Shown piece by piece: positions 55,616 to 64,000 of a stretch of 64,000 nucleotides of DNA. How positions within the stretch are numbered: position 1 is the stretch's first letter; each line of letters opens with the position of its first letter. The notes under the pieces are model-generated. The model was not told where the DNA came from. It worked only from the letters and a program-made list of their open reading frames with translations, and did no database searches. Both the position numbers and the translations under genes were made by a program. Origin of the DNA: Paenibacillus riograndensis SBR5 (lineage in GTDB: Bacteria > Bacillota > Bacilli > Paenibacillales > Paenibacillaceae); the NCBI RefSeq assembly GCF_000981585.1, contig NZ_LN831776.1:2371001-2435000 (forward strand). The letters run 5' to 3'.

Positions 55616-56947
55616 ATGGGAACCATGACCAAGCCGCAATTCAAGGGCAAACGTTACCGTCTGGACAAACCGGAGCTCCTTGCTCCGGCGGGTAATCTGG
55701 AGAAATTGAAATTCGCCGTGCATTATGGTGCGGATGCAGTATATATTGGAGGACAGAAATACGGCCTGCGCTCGGGAGCGGATAATTTCAGCTTCGAGGA
55801 AATGCGCGAGGGCGTGGAGTTTGCCAAAAAATACGGCGCCAAGGTTTTTGTCGCCACGAATATTTATGCCCACAATGAAGATATCGCCGGGATTGAAGAA
55901 TACCTGCGCAATCTCTATGAAGTGGGGATCGCCGCCATTATCGTGGCCGATCCGGTCATAGTGGATACCGCCCGCCGGCTGGTGCCGGGCCTTGAGGTGC
56001 ATCTGAGCACCCAGCAGTCCACACTCAACTGGCAGGCAGTGTCTTTCTGGAAGGAAGAAGGGCTGCCGCGCGTGGTCCTTGGCCGTGAAACGAGCCTGGA
56101 GGAAATCGCTGAAATTAAGCAGCATGTCGATATCGAAATCGAAAGCTTCATCCATGGAGCGATGTGCTCCTCCTACTCCGGCCGCTGTGTGCTGTCCAAC
56201 CACTTCACGGACCGCGATTCGAACCGCGGCGGCTGCTGCCAGTCCTGCCGCTGGAAATACGACCTGTTCGAAGATGCCCGGCCTGAAGGCACATGGGTAT
56301 CCGAAGAAGACCAGGCCCAGGCGCAGCAGCCGCCACTGCCGCTGCAGCCGGGAGTCACCCAGCTTCCGCTGCATCAGCCGGAGGATAATCCATTCTCGAT
56401 GGGCTCGAAGGACCTGTGCATGCTGGAGAGTATCCCGGAGCTGATCGAAGCCGGCATTGACAGCTTCAAGATTGAAGGGCGGATGAAGTCCATCCACTAT
56501 GTCGCAACAGTCGTCAACGCTTACCGCAAAGCGATAGATGCTTATATGGCCGACCCGGAAGGGTATGTGCTGAAGCCCGAATGGCTGGAAGAGCTGCAGA
56601 AAGCGGCGAACCGCCCGCTGAATACAGGGTTTTTCTATGATACGCCGGATCACGAGGATCATATTTATGAGCCTGAGGAAAAGGCGGCCCCTTATGACTT
56701 TGCCGGACTGGTGCTGGAGTATGATGCTGCTGGCGGAACCGCGCTTATTCAGCAGCGCAACCACTTCAAGCCGGGACAGGAAGTGGAGTTCTTTGGTCCT
56801 GACAACACGTTCTTCAAGCAGACGGTAGGCGAAATTTGGGATGAGGAAGGCCAGCCGCTGGATGCGGCCCGCCATCCGCTGCAGCGGGTGCGCATGAAGG
56901 TGGACCAGCCGGTTGCCTATTTCGACATGATGCGCAAGAAAAAATAG
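55616..56947 (+). CDS. yrrO: U32-family protein, YrrO/TrhP2-like
   Basis: 443 residues from ATG 55616 (GGAGGGG eight bases upstream; ATG 55598 lies before that RBS). KPELLAPAGNLEKLKFAVHYGADAVYIGG, the U32 signature ESFIHGAMCSSYSGRC, then a Cys cluster GGCCQSCRWKY that in this family is a likely iron-sulfur site, and a C-terminal beta-barrel. Works with the preceding protein in tRNA uridine hydroxylation. A Gln/Pro-rich insert (QAQAQQPPLPLQPG) after the Cys cluster is unusual and lies within a loop. Confidence 0.93.
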   Translation: MGTMTKPQFKGKRYRLDKPELLAPAGNLEKLKFAVHYGADAVYIGGQKYGLRSGADNFSFEEMREGVEFAKKYGAKVFVATNIYAHNEDIAGIEEYLRNLYEVGIAAIIVADPVIVDTARRLVPGLEVHLSTQQSTLNWQAVSFWKEEGLPRVVLGRETSLEEIAEIKQHVDIEIESFIHGAMCSSYSGRCVLSNHFTDRDSNRGGCCQSCRWKYDLFEDARPEGTWVSEEDQAQAQQPPLPLQPGVTQLPLHQPEDNPFSMGSKDLCMLESIPELIEAGIDSFKIEGRMKSIHYVATVVNAYRKAIDAYMADPEGYVLKPEWLEELQKAANRPLNTGFFYDTPDHEDHIYEPEEKAAPYDFAGLVLEYDAAGGTALIQQRNHFKPGQEVEFFGPDNTFFKQTVGEIWDEEGQPLDAARHPLQRVRMKVDQPVAYFDMMRKKK

Positions 56948-56966
56948 TGCTTTTTACGTTCGTTAC

Positions 56967-57003
56967 AGGAGTGCACCTCTGAGAGGAGGGGCACTCCTTT
57001 TTG
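56967..57003 (+). terminator. Terminator after the U32 pair
   Basis: AGGAGTGC with inner CCTC pairs to GAGG...GCACTCCT, followed by TTTTT. Confidence 0.85.
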
Positions 57004-57068
57004 CATATAGAATAAAATGGGAAATCGCTAAAATATATAAAGAATCTGTGGTAATTTCTAAAGAAATC

Positions 57069-57096
57069 TAAGTAATTATACCCAGTCTGCCGATAT
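57069..57096 (+). promoter_or_regulatory. SigD-type promoter of the chemoreceptor gene
   Basis: TAAG (57069-57072), 16-bp spacer, GCCGATAT (57089-57096), close to the motility sigma factor consensus TAAA-N15-GCCGATAA. Confidence 0.75.
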
Positions 57097-57150
57097 AAAG
57101 AAGAGCGAACGCTTACATATGTCTTTTAATCTAACTGGCAGGTGATTATA

Positions 57151-59439
57151 ATGGTTGCTCCTAAACGGGACAGCAATGGGGAAGAGAAGAAAGAGAGAAG
57201 GATGAAATTGACAAAGAAAAATAAAACCAGCAAGAAACCGCCGTCAAACGTCCAGAAATCTGAGGCAAACCAGGCAGATGTAGGACAGGCAGCAGTTAAG
57301 GAAGCGGCTTCAGCCAATGGAAAAGGGTCTGCCTTGTCCTTCAAGGGCGTGCTGCATGGCTCGGTTCGTCAGGTTAAGAGAGTGAATCCGAATAAGTCGG
57401 TTGGGGTGAAGCTGTTCCTGATCTTTTTATCCTCAATTGTAGTAGTTGTACTGGCTCTAGGGCTGTTGTCCTATAATAAGGCTAAAAACACGATTAAAGA
57501 AAATGTGTCGGAAGCGAACCGACAGACCATTATTCAGACCTCGGAGAAGCTTGATATTACGCTCAAACAATATGAGAGCCTGGCGATGCAGCTCTTTTTT
57601 GATCCGCAAATGCAGAATAATCTGACAGACCTGGTGTCTGCATCGTCAAGTTATGATAAATTCGTGGCTACGGATGCGATCAGTAAGAAACTTTCCAGCC
57701 AAACGACTACGGATTCTAATATCGTTGCGATTACTCTGGTTCCAACATCCGCAGATTACGATATCGTTTCAAGCGGAAGCTCCGGCATGAAGCTGGACAA
57801 CGTCAGAGACCAGGAATGGTACAAGACAGCGGTTGCGAATGCTGAAAACTACCAGAGCTACTATTCGAAAGAAGCCAAATCCGCACAGAATTATTGGTTC
57901 CCTACGGCTGTAGCAGGAGACAACGGGAAAAATTTTGCGATGGTCAGATCGCTTAAAAATCTCGGAGCCAATTCAGGTTATGTCATTATGCTTGAGCTGA
58001 AGAATTCCCTGCTGGAGGAAGCTTTTGAGAGTGTTACCCTTGGTGATGGTTCCCGGATCCAGCTTGTTTCTCCGGACGGGACGGTAGTTGCTTCGTCCAA
58101 TCCTGAAGAGGATGGCAAAGCATCAGAGCTTGGGTTTATCAAGGAGAGCAAAATTAACAATAAGAGCCAGGATGCCAAAGATGCCAACGGAGAAGATGTT
58201 CTGGCGGTCTACAGTCCCATGGTCAAAGCGGATTGGAAGCTGGCAGGCATTGTTCCTACCGGTGAGCTGGTGAAGGCGGCTACTCCAATCCTGTTCACCA
58301 CCTTCCTGGCTGCCATAGCTGCAGCGGTGCTGGCCGTTCTGGTCGGGTTTGTGATGGTGCGGATGATCGCCCGGCCGCTGGCCCGATTGAAGGATCTGAT
58401 GGTCGAAGGCGCAAAGGGCGACCTGAGCGTACGTACCGAATATGTATCCAAGGATGAGATCGGTGAATTGTCTGCTTCCTTTAATACGATGATGGAGCGG
58501 ATCACGGAGCTCGTTGCCCAGACAACGGATACGGCCCGTGAGGTGCTGGAAACTGCAGGCGAGCTTGGCGATGCTTCCCGCAAGACAGCAATCTCCGCGA
58601 AGGAAATCGCTGCAGCGACCGAAGAGATTGCCGGCGGTGCAGGAAGTCTGGCTCAGGAGGCCGAGCGCGGCAATGAGCTTACCGACCTGATTGGAACTCA
58701 GATGCAGAGCGTAATCGCCGCAAATGCCGAGATGGACGAAGCCGCACGCGGCGTGGGAGAAGCCAGCGGCCAAGGGGCGAAGCAGCTCGAAGAGCTGCTG
58801 ACGCAGACCAGCCGCACCGGAGAGATGACCACTGCGCTGGTGGACCGGGTCAATAATCTGAAAGAAACGGTATCCTCGGTCATTAAGGTGCTGGACGTGA
58901 TGAAGAACATCACGCAGCAGACGAACATCCTGTCGCTGAATGCCACGATAGAGGCAGCAAGAGCTGGTGAAGCGGGACGCGGATTTATGGTCGTTGCCGA
59001 TGAGGTCCGCCAATTGGCCGACCAGTCCAAACAGTCCATTGCCGTTGTAGCCGGAATTACCGATAAGATTATTACTGAAATGAATGAGACAGTGGCTGTA
59101 TTGTCTGAGGTTGCACCGCTCTTTAAGCAGCAGATGAACTCGGTGAAGAGCACCAGCGAGATCTTTGTATCCGTACAAGGTCAAATGGATGATTTCATTT
59201 CCAGCCTGGAGTCGGTTACCGGAGCTATCGACAGCCTGAATCATTCCCAGGGTGTCTTGTCCGATGCCATGAGCAATGTTAGCGCGGTGGCACAGCAATC
59301 TTCAGCCACCTCGGAAGAGGTTGCTTCCTTGAGCAATGAACAGCAGAATGTGAGTGACCAGCTCGTTGCACTGTCCGGCAAACTGGAAGGCGCCTCGACC
59401 CAACTCAAAGACAAGCTGTCACTGTTTACGATCAAATAG
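57151..59439 (+). CDS. Methyl-accepting chemotaxis protein
   Basis: About 762 residues. ATG 57151 has GGCAGGTG upstream; ATG 57202 is a possible later start. A basic cytosolic tail of about 85 residues (Lys-rich) precedes the first membrane helix ([20 protein letters not shown]), which is longer than usual. Then a dCache-type sensor, a second helix, HAMP, and the signalling hairpin [34 protein letters not shown]. It signals to CheA/CheW encoded elsewhere. Own SigD promoter and terminator. Confidence 0.94.
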   Translation: MVAPKRDSNGEEKKERRMKLTKKNKTSKKPPSNVQKSEANQADVGQAAVKEAASANGKGSALSFKGVLHGSVRQVKRVNPNKSVGVKLFLIFLSSIVVVVLALGLLSYNKAKNTIKENVSEANRQTIIQTSEKLDITLKQYESLAMQLFFDPQMQNNLTDLVSASSSYDKFVATDAISKKLSSQTTTDSNIVAITLVPTSADYDIVSSGSSGMKLDNVRDQEWYKTAVANAENYQSYYSKEAKSAQNYWFPTAVAGDNGKNFAMVRSLKNLGANSGYVIMLELKNSLLEEAFESVTLGDGSRIQLVSPDGTVVASSNPEEDGKASELGFIKESKINNKSQDAKDANGEDVLAVYSPMVKADWKLAGIVPTGELVKAATPILFTTFLAAIAAAVLAVLVGFVMVRMIARPLARLKDLMVEGAKGDLSVRTEYVSKDEIGELSASFNTMMERITELVAQTTDTAREVLETAGELGDASRKTAISAKEIAAATEEIAGGAGSLAQEAERGNELTDLIGTQMQSVIAANAEMDEAARGVGEASGQGAKQLEELLTQTSRTGEMTTALVDRVNNLKETVSSVIKVLDVMKNITQQTNILSLNATIEAARAGEAGRGFMVVADEVRQLADQSKQSIAVVAGITDKIITEMNETVAVLSEVAPLFKQQMNSVKSTSEIFVSVQGQMDDFISSLESVTGAIDSLNHSQGVLSDAMSNVSAVAQQSSATSEEVASLSNEQQNVSDQLVALSGKLEGASTQLKDKLSLFTIK

Positions 59440-59468
59440 AAGTCAAGGAGTCCGGAACTCTTGTCCTG

Positions 59469-59507
59469 AAGCGCCCCGCAGCCAGCAACTGGCAGCGGGG
59501 CGCTTTT
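59469..59507 (+). terminator. Terminator after the chemoreceptor gene
   Basis: AAGCGCCCCGC pairs with GCGGGGCGCTT, inner GCCAG/CTGGC, followed by TTTTGG. Confidence 0.9.
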
Positions 59508-59544
59508 GGATAACAGGATCGCCATATGTGCTGAAGCAAATTCC

Positions 59545-59573
59545 TTGTACATCGGCAGACTAACAAGTATAAT
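59545..59573 (+). promoter_or_regulatory. SigA promoter of the kinase operon
   Basis: TTGTAC (59545-59550), 17-bp spacer, TATAAT (59568-59573). Confidence 0.78.
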
Positions 59574-59642
59574 TATTTTGTTAGGTAATTGTTATGTTCT
59601 GCGGAAAAGTTAGGTTAATGCTGAAACGAGGAGAAGGACCCA

Positions 59643-61514
59643 ATGAAAGCAAAACGCAGTCACAGCTGGTGGTCCTACATCGGAGACATGGCCATGGAAC
59701 GCAAGCTGCTCCTGGTCTTTCTGATTATTATTACGCTTCCGCTTTCAGTCATCAGTGTGATCAGCTTCAAAAGCTACTCCGAATCGATACAGGCGAACAC
59801 CGTAGCCTATTCGGAAAAGCTGATTGATCAGATGATGGATTCCATTGATGACTATATAGAGGATATGAAACGGATTTCGTCCATGCCGGCATATGTTAAC
59901 GATATCAAGCAGAACCTGATCCGCTCGAACCGCTATTATGAACAAAAGCAGATGATGGATAGCAAGGGAGGCAGCACCCCCGTGGCTCCGGGGGACTTCG
60001 ATCTGCTGCTGTCCATTCAGCGGGGCATTGAAGGCAATATTTCTTTTATTAACAATATTAAGCGGGGCACCAACTCCGTGTATATTTTTGACGGGTACGG
60101 CAACGGATATTATTCTGCCAAAGACGGCGGTGTCCGGCTGGACCTGGAGCAGAGCTACAAGTTCTGGAGCGGGCAGTCGAGGGATTCCAGCGGCGAGGCG
60201 CTGCTCTTTGGCACTCAGGCGTACACAAGCAATCTGCAGAGCACCCGTTATGCCTTTACTGTGGTCCGCAAAATTGTCGACGGGCTGTGGAATCCGATCG
60301 GACTTATCGCAGTCGAAGCCAACATCAGCAATCTGGAAAATCAAGTGGCTGAGCTGGATACCGTAACCCATGGCAAATCAATCATTGTGGATGAGGGCGG
60401 CAAAGTGATTTATGACAGCGGCCGGAAGCTCCTGACCACCGATATTTCCCGCACGAGCCTGTTCCGGCAGGCTGTGGGCAATGCCGGAAGCTTTTATGAT
60501 ACCGTATCCGGCAAGGAACAGCTTAATATTTATTCAAGCTCTGCCAAGACCAACTGGAAGGTCATCATATCTATTCCTGTGGATGAGCTGACCCGCGGGG
60601 TGAAGCTTACCCGCAATGCGACCTTTGCCGCAACCCTGATTATTATTGTGCTGGCGCTGATCATTTCGATCATCCTGTCCTTTGCCCTGACGAAGCCGCT
60701 GACCCAAATGATCCAGCTGATGAAAAGGGTACAGAACGGCGACCTGGATGTGACTTTCCGCGTCAGACGCCGGGATGAGATCGGACTGCTGGGCCATCAG
60801 TTCAACCGGATGCTTGCCCGCATCCGGCAGCTGATTCAGGATATCTACCGGATTGAAGAGCAGAAGAAGGAAGCGGAGCTGCAGGCGCTGCAGAGCCAGA
60901 TCAATCCGCATTTTATTTACAACACACTGGAGTCTATCCGTATGACCGCTGAGATCAATGATGACGTGGAGGCTGCCGATATGGTTTCCATTCTGGGCAA
61001 GCTCCTGCGTTACAGCACCAGTGATTTGTCCGGGACTACAACCATGAAGCAGGAGCTGCTGTATGTCCGCAATTATGTTGAACTGCTGGGCTGCCGCTAT
61101 CCCGGAAGGTTTGTCCTGGATATCGATGTTCCTGCGGCGCTGGACAACTACTCCATGATTAAGCTGGTTTTTCAGCCGATTATTGAGAATGCGGCCTATC
61201 ACGGACTGGATGACACGAAACCCCGGATGCATTTGAGCATCGCATGCGAAGTCACAGAGCAGAAGCTTCTGTTCCATATCCGCGACGATGGCTGCGGAAT
61301 GGAGCAGGCCACGCTGGACAAGCTGAATGACAGCCTGAAGCATGAGATGCCTCCGAAGAAGAGCATCAATGGGGGGATAGGCATGAAAAATGTGCATCAG
61401 CGGATACAGCTTCACTATGGGGCGGCCTATGGCATTGAGGTCTTCAGCAGGCCTGGCGAGGGGACGGATGTTATTTTGTCCCTGCCCCTGCAGGTCCAGA
61501 GCGCTATGGATTGA
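59643..61514 (+). CDS. YesM-type sensor histidine kinase (no regulator gene beside it)
   Basis: 623 residues. Two membrane helices (about 20-42 and 320-345) around a large extracellular Cache-like sensor, HAMP (TQMIQLMKRVQNGDLDVTF), QSQINPHFIYNTLES with His423, and an ATPase domain (NAAYHGL, DDGCGM, GIGMKNV). GAGGAGAAGG precedes the ATG. Directly downstream lies a solute-binding lipoprotein instead of the usual response regulator, suggesting a binding-protein-assisted sugar sensor (inference). Confidence 0.93.
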   Translation: MKAKRSHSWWSYIGDMAMERKLLLVFLIIITLPLSVISVISFKSYSESIQANTVAYSEKLIDQMMDSIDDYIEDMKRISSMPAYVNDIKQNLIRSNRYYEQKQMMDSKGGSTPVAPGDFDLLLSIQRGIEGNISFINNIKRGTNSVYIFDGYGNGYYSAKDGGVRLDLEQSYKFWSGQSRDSSGEALLFGTQAYTSNLQSTRYAFTVVRKIVDGLWNPIGLIAVEANISNLENQVAELDTVTHGKSIIVDEGGKVIYDSGRKLLTTDISRTSLFRQAVGNAGSFYDTVSGKEQLNIYSSSAKTNWKVIISIPVDELTRGVKLTRNATFAATLIIIVLALIISIILSFALTKPLTQMIQLMKRVQNGDLDVTFRVRRRDEIGLLGHQFNRMLARIRQLIQDIYRIEEQKKEAELQALQSQINPHFIYNTLESIRMTAEINDDVEAADMVSILGKLLRYSTSDLSGTTTMKQELLYVRNYVELLGCRYPGRFVLDIDVPAALDNYSMIKLVFQPIIENAAYHGLDDTKPRMHLSIACEVTEQKLLFHIRDDGCGMEQATLDKLNDSLKHEMPPKKSINGGIGMKNVHQRIQLHYGAAYGIEVFSRPGEGTDVILSLPLQVQSAMD

Positions 61515-61540
61515 AGGGAAGAGAATAAGGAGGAATCCGC

Positions 61541-62866
61541 TTGAAACGGATGAAGTTACGTTGGCCCATGCTTACCATCCTGGTGCTGCTCCTGATGTCG
61601 GCCGGTTGTGACAGCCGCAGCAATAATCAGGTTTTGCCTTCGCCGCTTCCCGGCACCGGCGCGAGCCCGTCCGGATTGTCCGGGACCATCGTGATGCTGA
61701 CGAACCGGATTGATCTGATTGAGGATGGGACTTTCAAAAGCTATGCCGATGAGTTCACGAAGAAATATCCGGAAGCCCATGTGGAATTCGAAGGTCTGTC
61801 CAACTATGCCACCGACATACTGGTCCGCCTGTCCACCAAGGATGCCGGAGATGTGCTGCTGCTTCCGGTGAATCTGCCGGCAAAGGAGCTTAAGCTTTTT
61901 TTTGAACCGCTGACCCCAGAATTGGCTGCACAGGAGAAATTTACGACCTTCAACATCTATGACGGCAAAAGATACGGGCTGTCGACAGGCTCGACTACCA
62001 GCGGTATCGTCTACAACAAGCAGGCTTTTAAAAAAGCGGGGATTGAGCGGGTGCCGCAGACACTCGATGAATTCTACGCAGCCAGTGCCAAGCTGAAGCA
62101 GGCAGGCATCATCCCGCTGTACATGAATTACGGTGCCGTCTGGCCCCTGCGGGAATGGGGCAACAATCTTGTAAATTATATGACGGGCAATCCGGATTAT
62201 CTGAACAACATGGTGCAGGAGAACAATCCCTGGAAGATTGACAATGAATGGGGCCAGGCCATTGCGATCGCCCGGACAATGGTTGCCAAAGGGTACGTGG
62301 AGGACCAGCTCTTCTCCAACAATTGGGAGATTTCCAAAACCAAGCTGGCCCAAGGGGAAGCGGGGATGTACCTGCAGGGGAACTGGACAATCCGCCAGAT
62401 TCTTGACGCCGGTGCGAAGTCCGAGGATATCGGCTTCTTCCCGTTTCCTTATGATAACAAGCCTACCCACTACGCAGCGCTGAATCCGGATTGGTTCATA
62501 GGGGTCAGCAAATTCAGCAAGAATAAGGAGCTGGCCATGGCTTGGGTGGAGTATTTTTTGAAAAAAACCTCCTATACAGCAAATTTCCTCCCCTCTGACA
62601 GCTCGGAAGAGCCAGCCTTGCCGCAATACAGCGAGTTTCTCTCCTATCATCCCAAGCTGGTTGAGGCTACTGTACAGACGGATGCTTTTATCGACATGGC
62701 GAACCGGGCGAAGCTGTCGTTCTGGTCGGGCGATTATATTCAGGAGCTGCTCGCCGCGCCGGATTTGCAGAAATCTTTTGACGAATTAAATGAGAAATGG
62801 AAGGAAGCGCGGGAGGGACAGCAGGCTTCTTCCGTGCCGCAGGCGTCTGCCGTGCAATCAAGATAA
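61541..62866 (+). CDS. Extracellular sugar-binding lipoprotein
   Basis: 441 residues from TTG 61541 (AAGGAGG seven bases upstream). Lipobox MSAGC (Cys23), then a type 1 solute-binding fold (YNKQAFKKAGIERVPQTLDEFYAASAKLKQAGIIPLYMN, GEAGMYLQGNWTIRQIL). No permease gene lies in the window next to it; it may serve transport by genes beyond the right edge, or act as co-sensor for the kinase encoded 26 bp upstream. Confidence 0.92.
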   Translation: MKRMKLRWPMLTILVLLLMSAGCDSRSNNQVLPSPLPGTGASPSGLSGTIVMLTNRIDLIEDGTFKSYADEFTKKYPEAHVEFEGLSNYATDILVRLSTKDAGDVLLLPVNLPAKELKLFFEPLTPELAAQEKFTTFNIYDGKRYGLSTGSTTSGIVYNKQAFKKAGIERVPQTLDEFYAASAKLKQAGIIPLYMNYGAVWPLREWGNNLVNYMTGNPDYLNNMVQENNPWKIDNEWGQAIAIARTMVAKGYVEDQLFSNNWEISKTKLAQGEAGMYLQGNWTIRQILDAGAKSEDIGFFPFPYDNKPTHYAALNPDWFIGVSKFSKNKELAMAWVEYFLKKTSYTANFLPSDSSEEPALPQYSEFLSYHPKLVEATVQTDAFIDMANRAKLSFWSGDYIQELLAAPDLQKSFDELNEKWKEAREGQQASSVPQASAVQSR

Positions 62867-62884
62867 ATTCTGGAGGTATGTATA

Positions 62885-63949
62885 GTGGCAAAAAAAGTGA
62901 CCATGCAAAAAATCGCCGACCATCTCGGCGTCTCCAAGTTTGTTGTCTCCAAATCACTCTCCGGCAAAGGAGGCGTCAACGAAACCACCCGGGAGCGGGT
63001 CATTCAGGCTGCATCGCAGCTGGGATATTTCACGCAGAAAAATGCTTATGTGCAAAATGTTAAACGCCCGTCCCCGGCAGGTGGCAGTGACCGCAACAAG
63101 CAGTCGGTGCTTGTGCTGATGCCGAATATCCGGTCGCAGACCCAGGATTCCCTCTATTGGGGCAAAATCGTCGACGGCATTGCGCTGGCGCTCGATCAGG
63201 TGGGTCTGGGGATGGTGATTGTCTCGGAGCACCGTGCTGATAATTTTATCAATATTCTTAATCCTAGCGGGCTGCTCGGTCTGGTAGGGGTGGGGCAGAT
63301 TTCCACTTCCCTCCTGCTGGAGGTTCACCGCATCGGGCTGCCGATGGTGCTCATTGACCATGAGGACCCGCTGATTCCCAGCGATACCGTGTTCGCCAAC
63401 AATATCGACTCCATGACCCGGCTGAGCAACCATCTGATGGGCATCGGGCATACGTTGCTTCATTTTATCGGCAATATCCGCTACTCGCGCAGCTTCCGTG
63501 ACCGCTGGATCGGCTTCCGCAGTGCGCTGGAGGAAAATGATATGAAAACTCCGGCTGGCGATGATGAGATGCTGGTGCTGGAGGGGATGGAGGATGGCAC
63601 GTTCCGTGACGATTTTAGGCTCTGGCTGGCCAAACGCAAAAAAGCCAAAACCATTCCCAGCGCACTCGTTTGTGCCAACGACTCCACGGCGCTCATCGTC
63701 TGTGAAGTGCTGAGGGAAGAAGGCGTAGCCATCCCCGCTGACATTTCGGTAACGGGCTTTGACAATATTGAGGATGCCATGCGGGGGATTCCGCCGCTCA
63801 CTACCGTGCATGTACCGAAGGAGGCAATGGGCCGTACCGCTGTGGAGAAGCTGATGAACCGGATTCAGAATCCGTCTGCGCCGCTGGAGAAGATTCTGAT
63901 CGCCGCCGATATTGTTCACCGGGATTCGGTGGCGGGACCGGGGAAGTAG
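62885..63949 (+). CDS. LacI-family transcriptional regulator
   Basis: 354 residues from GTG (GGAGG upstream). The HTH VTMQKIADHLGVSKFVVSKSLSGKGGVNETTRERV is a LacI domain, followed by a type 1 periplasmic-binding-like effector domain (KIVDGIALALDQVGLGMVIV, VTGFDNIEDAMRGIPPLTTV). Last gene of the kinase and binding-protein set in view and the likely local repressor of sugar genes to the right. Confidence 0.93.
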   Translation: MAKKVTMQKIADHLGVSKFVVSKSLSGKGGVNETTRERVIQAASQLGYFTQKNAYVQNVKRPSPAGGSDRNKQSVLVLMPNIRSQTQDSLYWGKIVDGIALALDQVGLGMVIVSEHRADNFINILNPSGLLGLVGVGQISTSLLLEVHRIGLPMVLIDHEDPLIPSDTVFANNIDSMTRLSNHLMGIGHTLLHFIGNIRYSRSFRDRWIGFRSALEENDMKTPAGDDEMLVLEGMEDGTFRDDFRLWLAKRKKAKTIPSALVCANDSTALIVCEVLREEGVAIPADISVTGFDNIEDAMRGIPPLTTVHVPKEAMGRTAVEKLMNRIQNPSAPLEKILIAADIVHRDSVAGPGK

Positions 63950-63978
63950 CAGGGGGGTGGAAGTTCAAGGGAAAGAAC

Positions 63979-64000
63979 TAAAGGAGGACGGATAGTTTTG
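63979..64000 (+). promoter_or_regulatory. Ribosome binding site of a gene running off the right edge
   Basis: TAAAGGAGG ends near 63984 and a TTG lies at 63998-64000. Strong RBS, so a further gene probably starts here or just beyond. Confidence 0.5.

Overview
The window reads as chromosome of a Paenibacillus-like Bacillota bacterium. The basis is the gene order alaS - IreB-family - ruvX - DUF1292 - mltG - U32 pair, known from Bacillus relatives; the T-box before alaS and the RAT/LicT switch; YesM/YesN-type two-component sugar systems; strong AGGAGG-type ribosome binding sites with frequent GTG/TTG starts; and the density of glycoside hydrolases. Species cannot be fixed from sequence alone.

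Layout. (1) 1-13.1 kb: 3' end of a hybrid NRPS-PKS cluster: a condensation-superfamily domain fused to a FabG-like reductase (cut by the window edge), an MFS exporter, a 3072-residue FAAL-ACP-KS-AT-KR-ACP-KS-degenerate AT megasynthase, and a membrane-anchored Acg-type flavoprotein. (2) 13.3-24.4 kb: an AraC regulator fused to a GH39 domain, divergent from a sugar ABC operon (RbsA-type ATPase, permease, lipoprotein, permease) that continues into a NagZ-like GH3 enzyme, an esterase and beta-phosphoglucomutase. (3) 24.4-25.2 kb: a gene-free block full of hairpins and repeated motifs. (4) 25.2-30.7 kb: LytTR regulator with a dead ABC-ATPase-like domain, ABC-2 exporter and CPBP protease; then a quinone-reductase-like gene divergent from an MmyB-type regulator. 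(5) 30.9-41.0 kb: GH30, a YesM/YesN pair, a CUT1 ABC transporter and a GH42 beta-galactosidase. (6) 41.1-45.5 kb: beta-glucoside PTS, GH1 phospho-beta-glucosidase and LicT, with promoter, cre, RAT and terminator visible. (7) 46.2-48.4 kb: an AT-rich 2.2 kb islet flanked by a 43-bp direct repeat of the 3' end of tRNA-Pro, carrying an antitoxin/toxin pair and an integrase-fold protein without recognisable catalytic residues. (8) 48.5-56.9 kb: T-box, alaS and the conserved housekeeping cluster. (9) 57.1-64.0 kb: a SigD-type promoter and chemoreceptor, then a YesM-type kinase, a solute-binding lipoprotein and a LacI regulator; another gene probably starts at the right edge.

Most interesting points: the tRNA-Pro islet; a roughly 108-bp palindromic element present three times (plus a fragment) whose inner stem shows compensatory double substitutions between copies; and a GH3/beta-phosphoglucomutase operon that could support retaining phosphorolysis of beta-glucosides.
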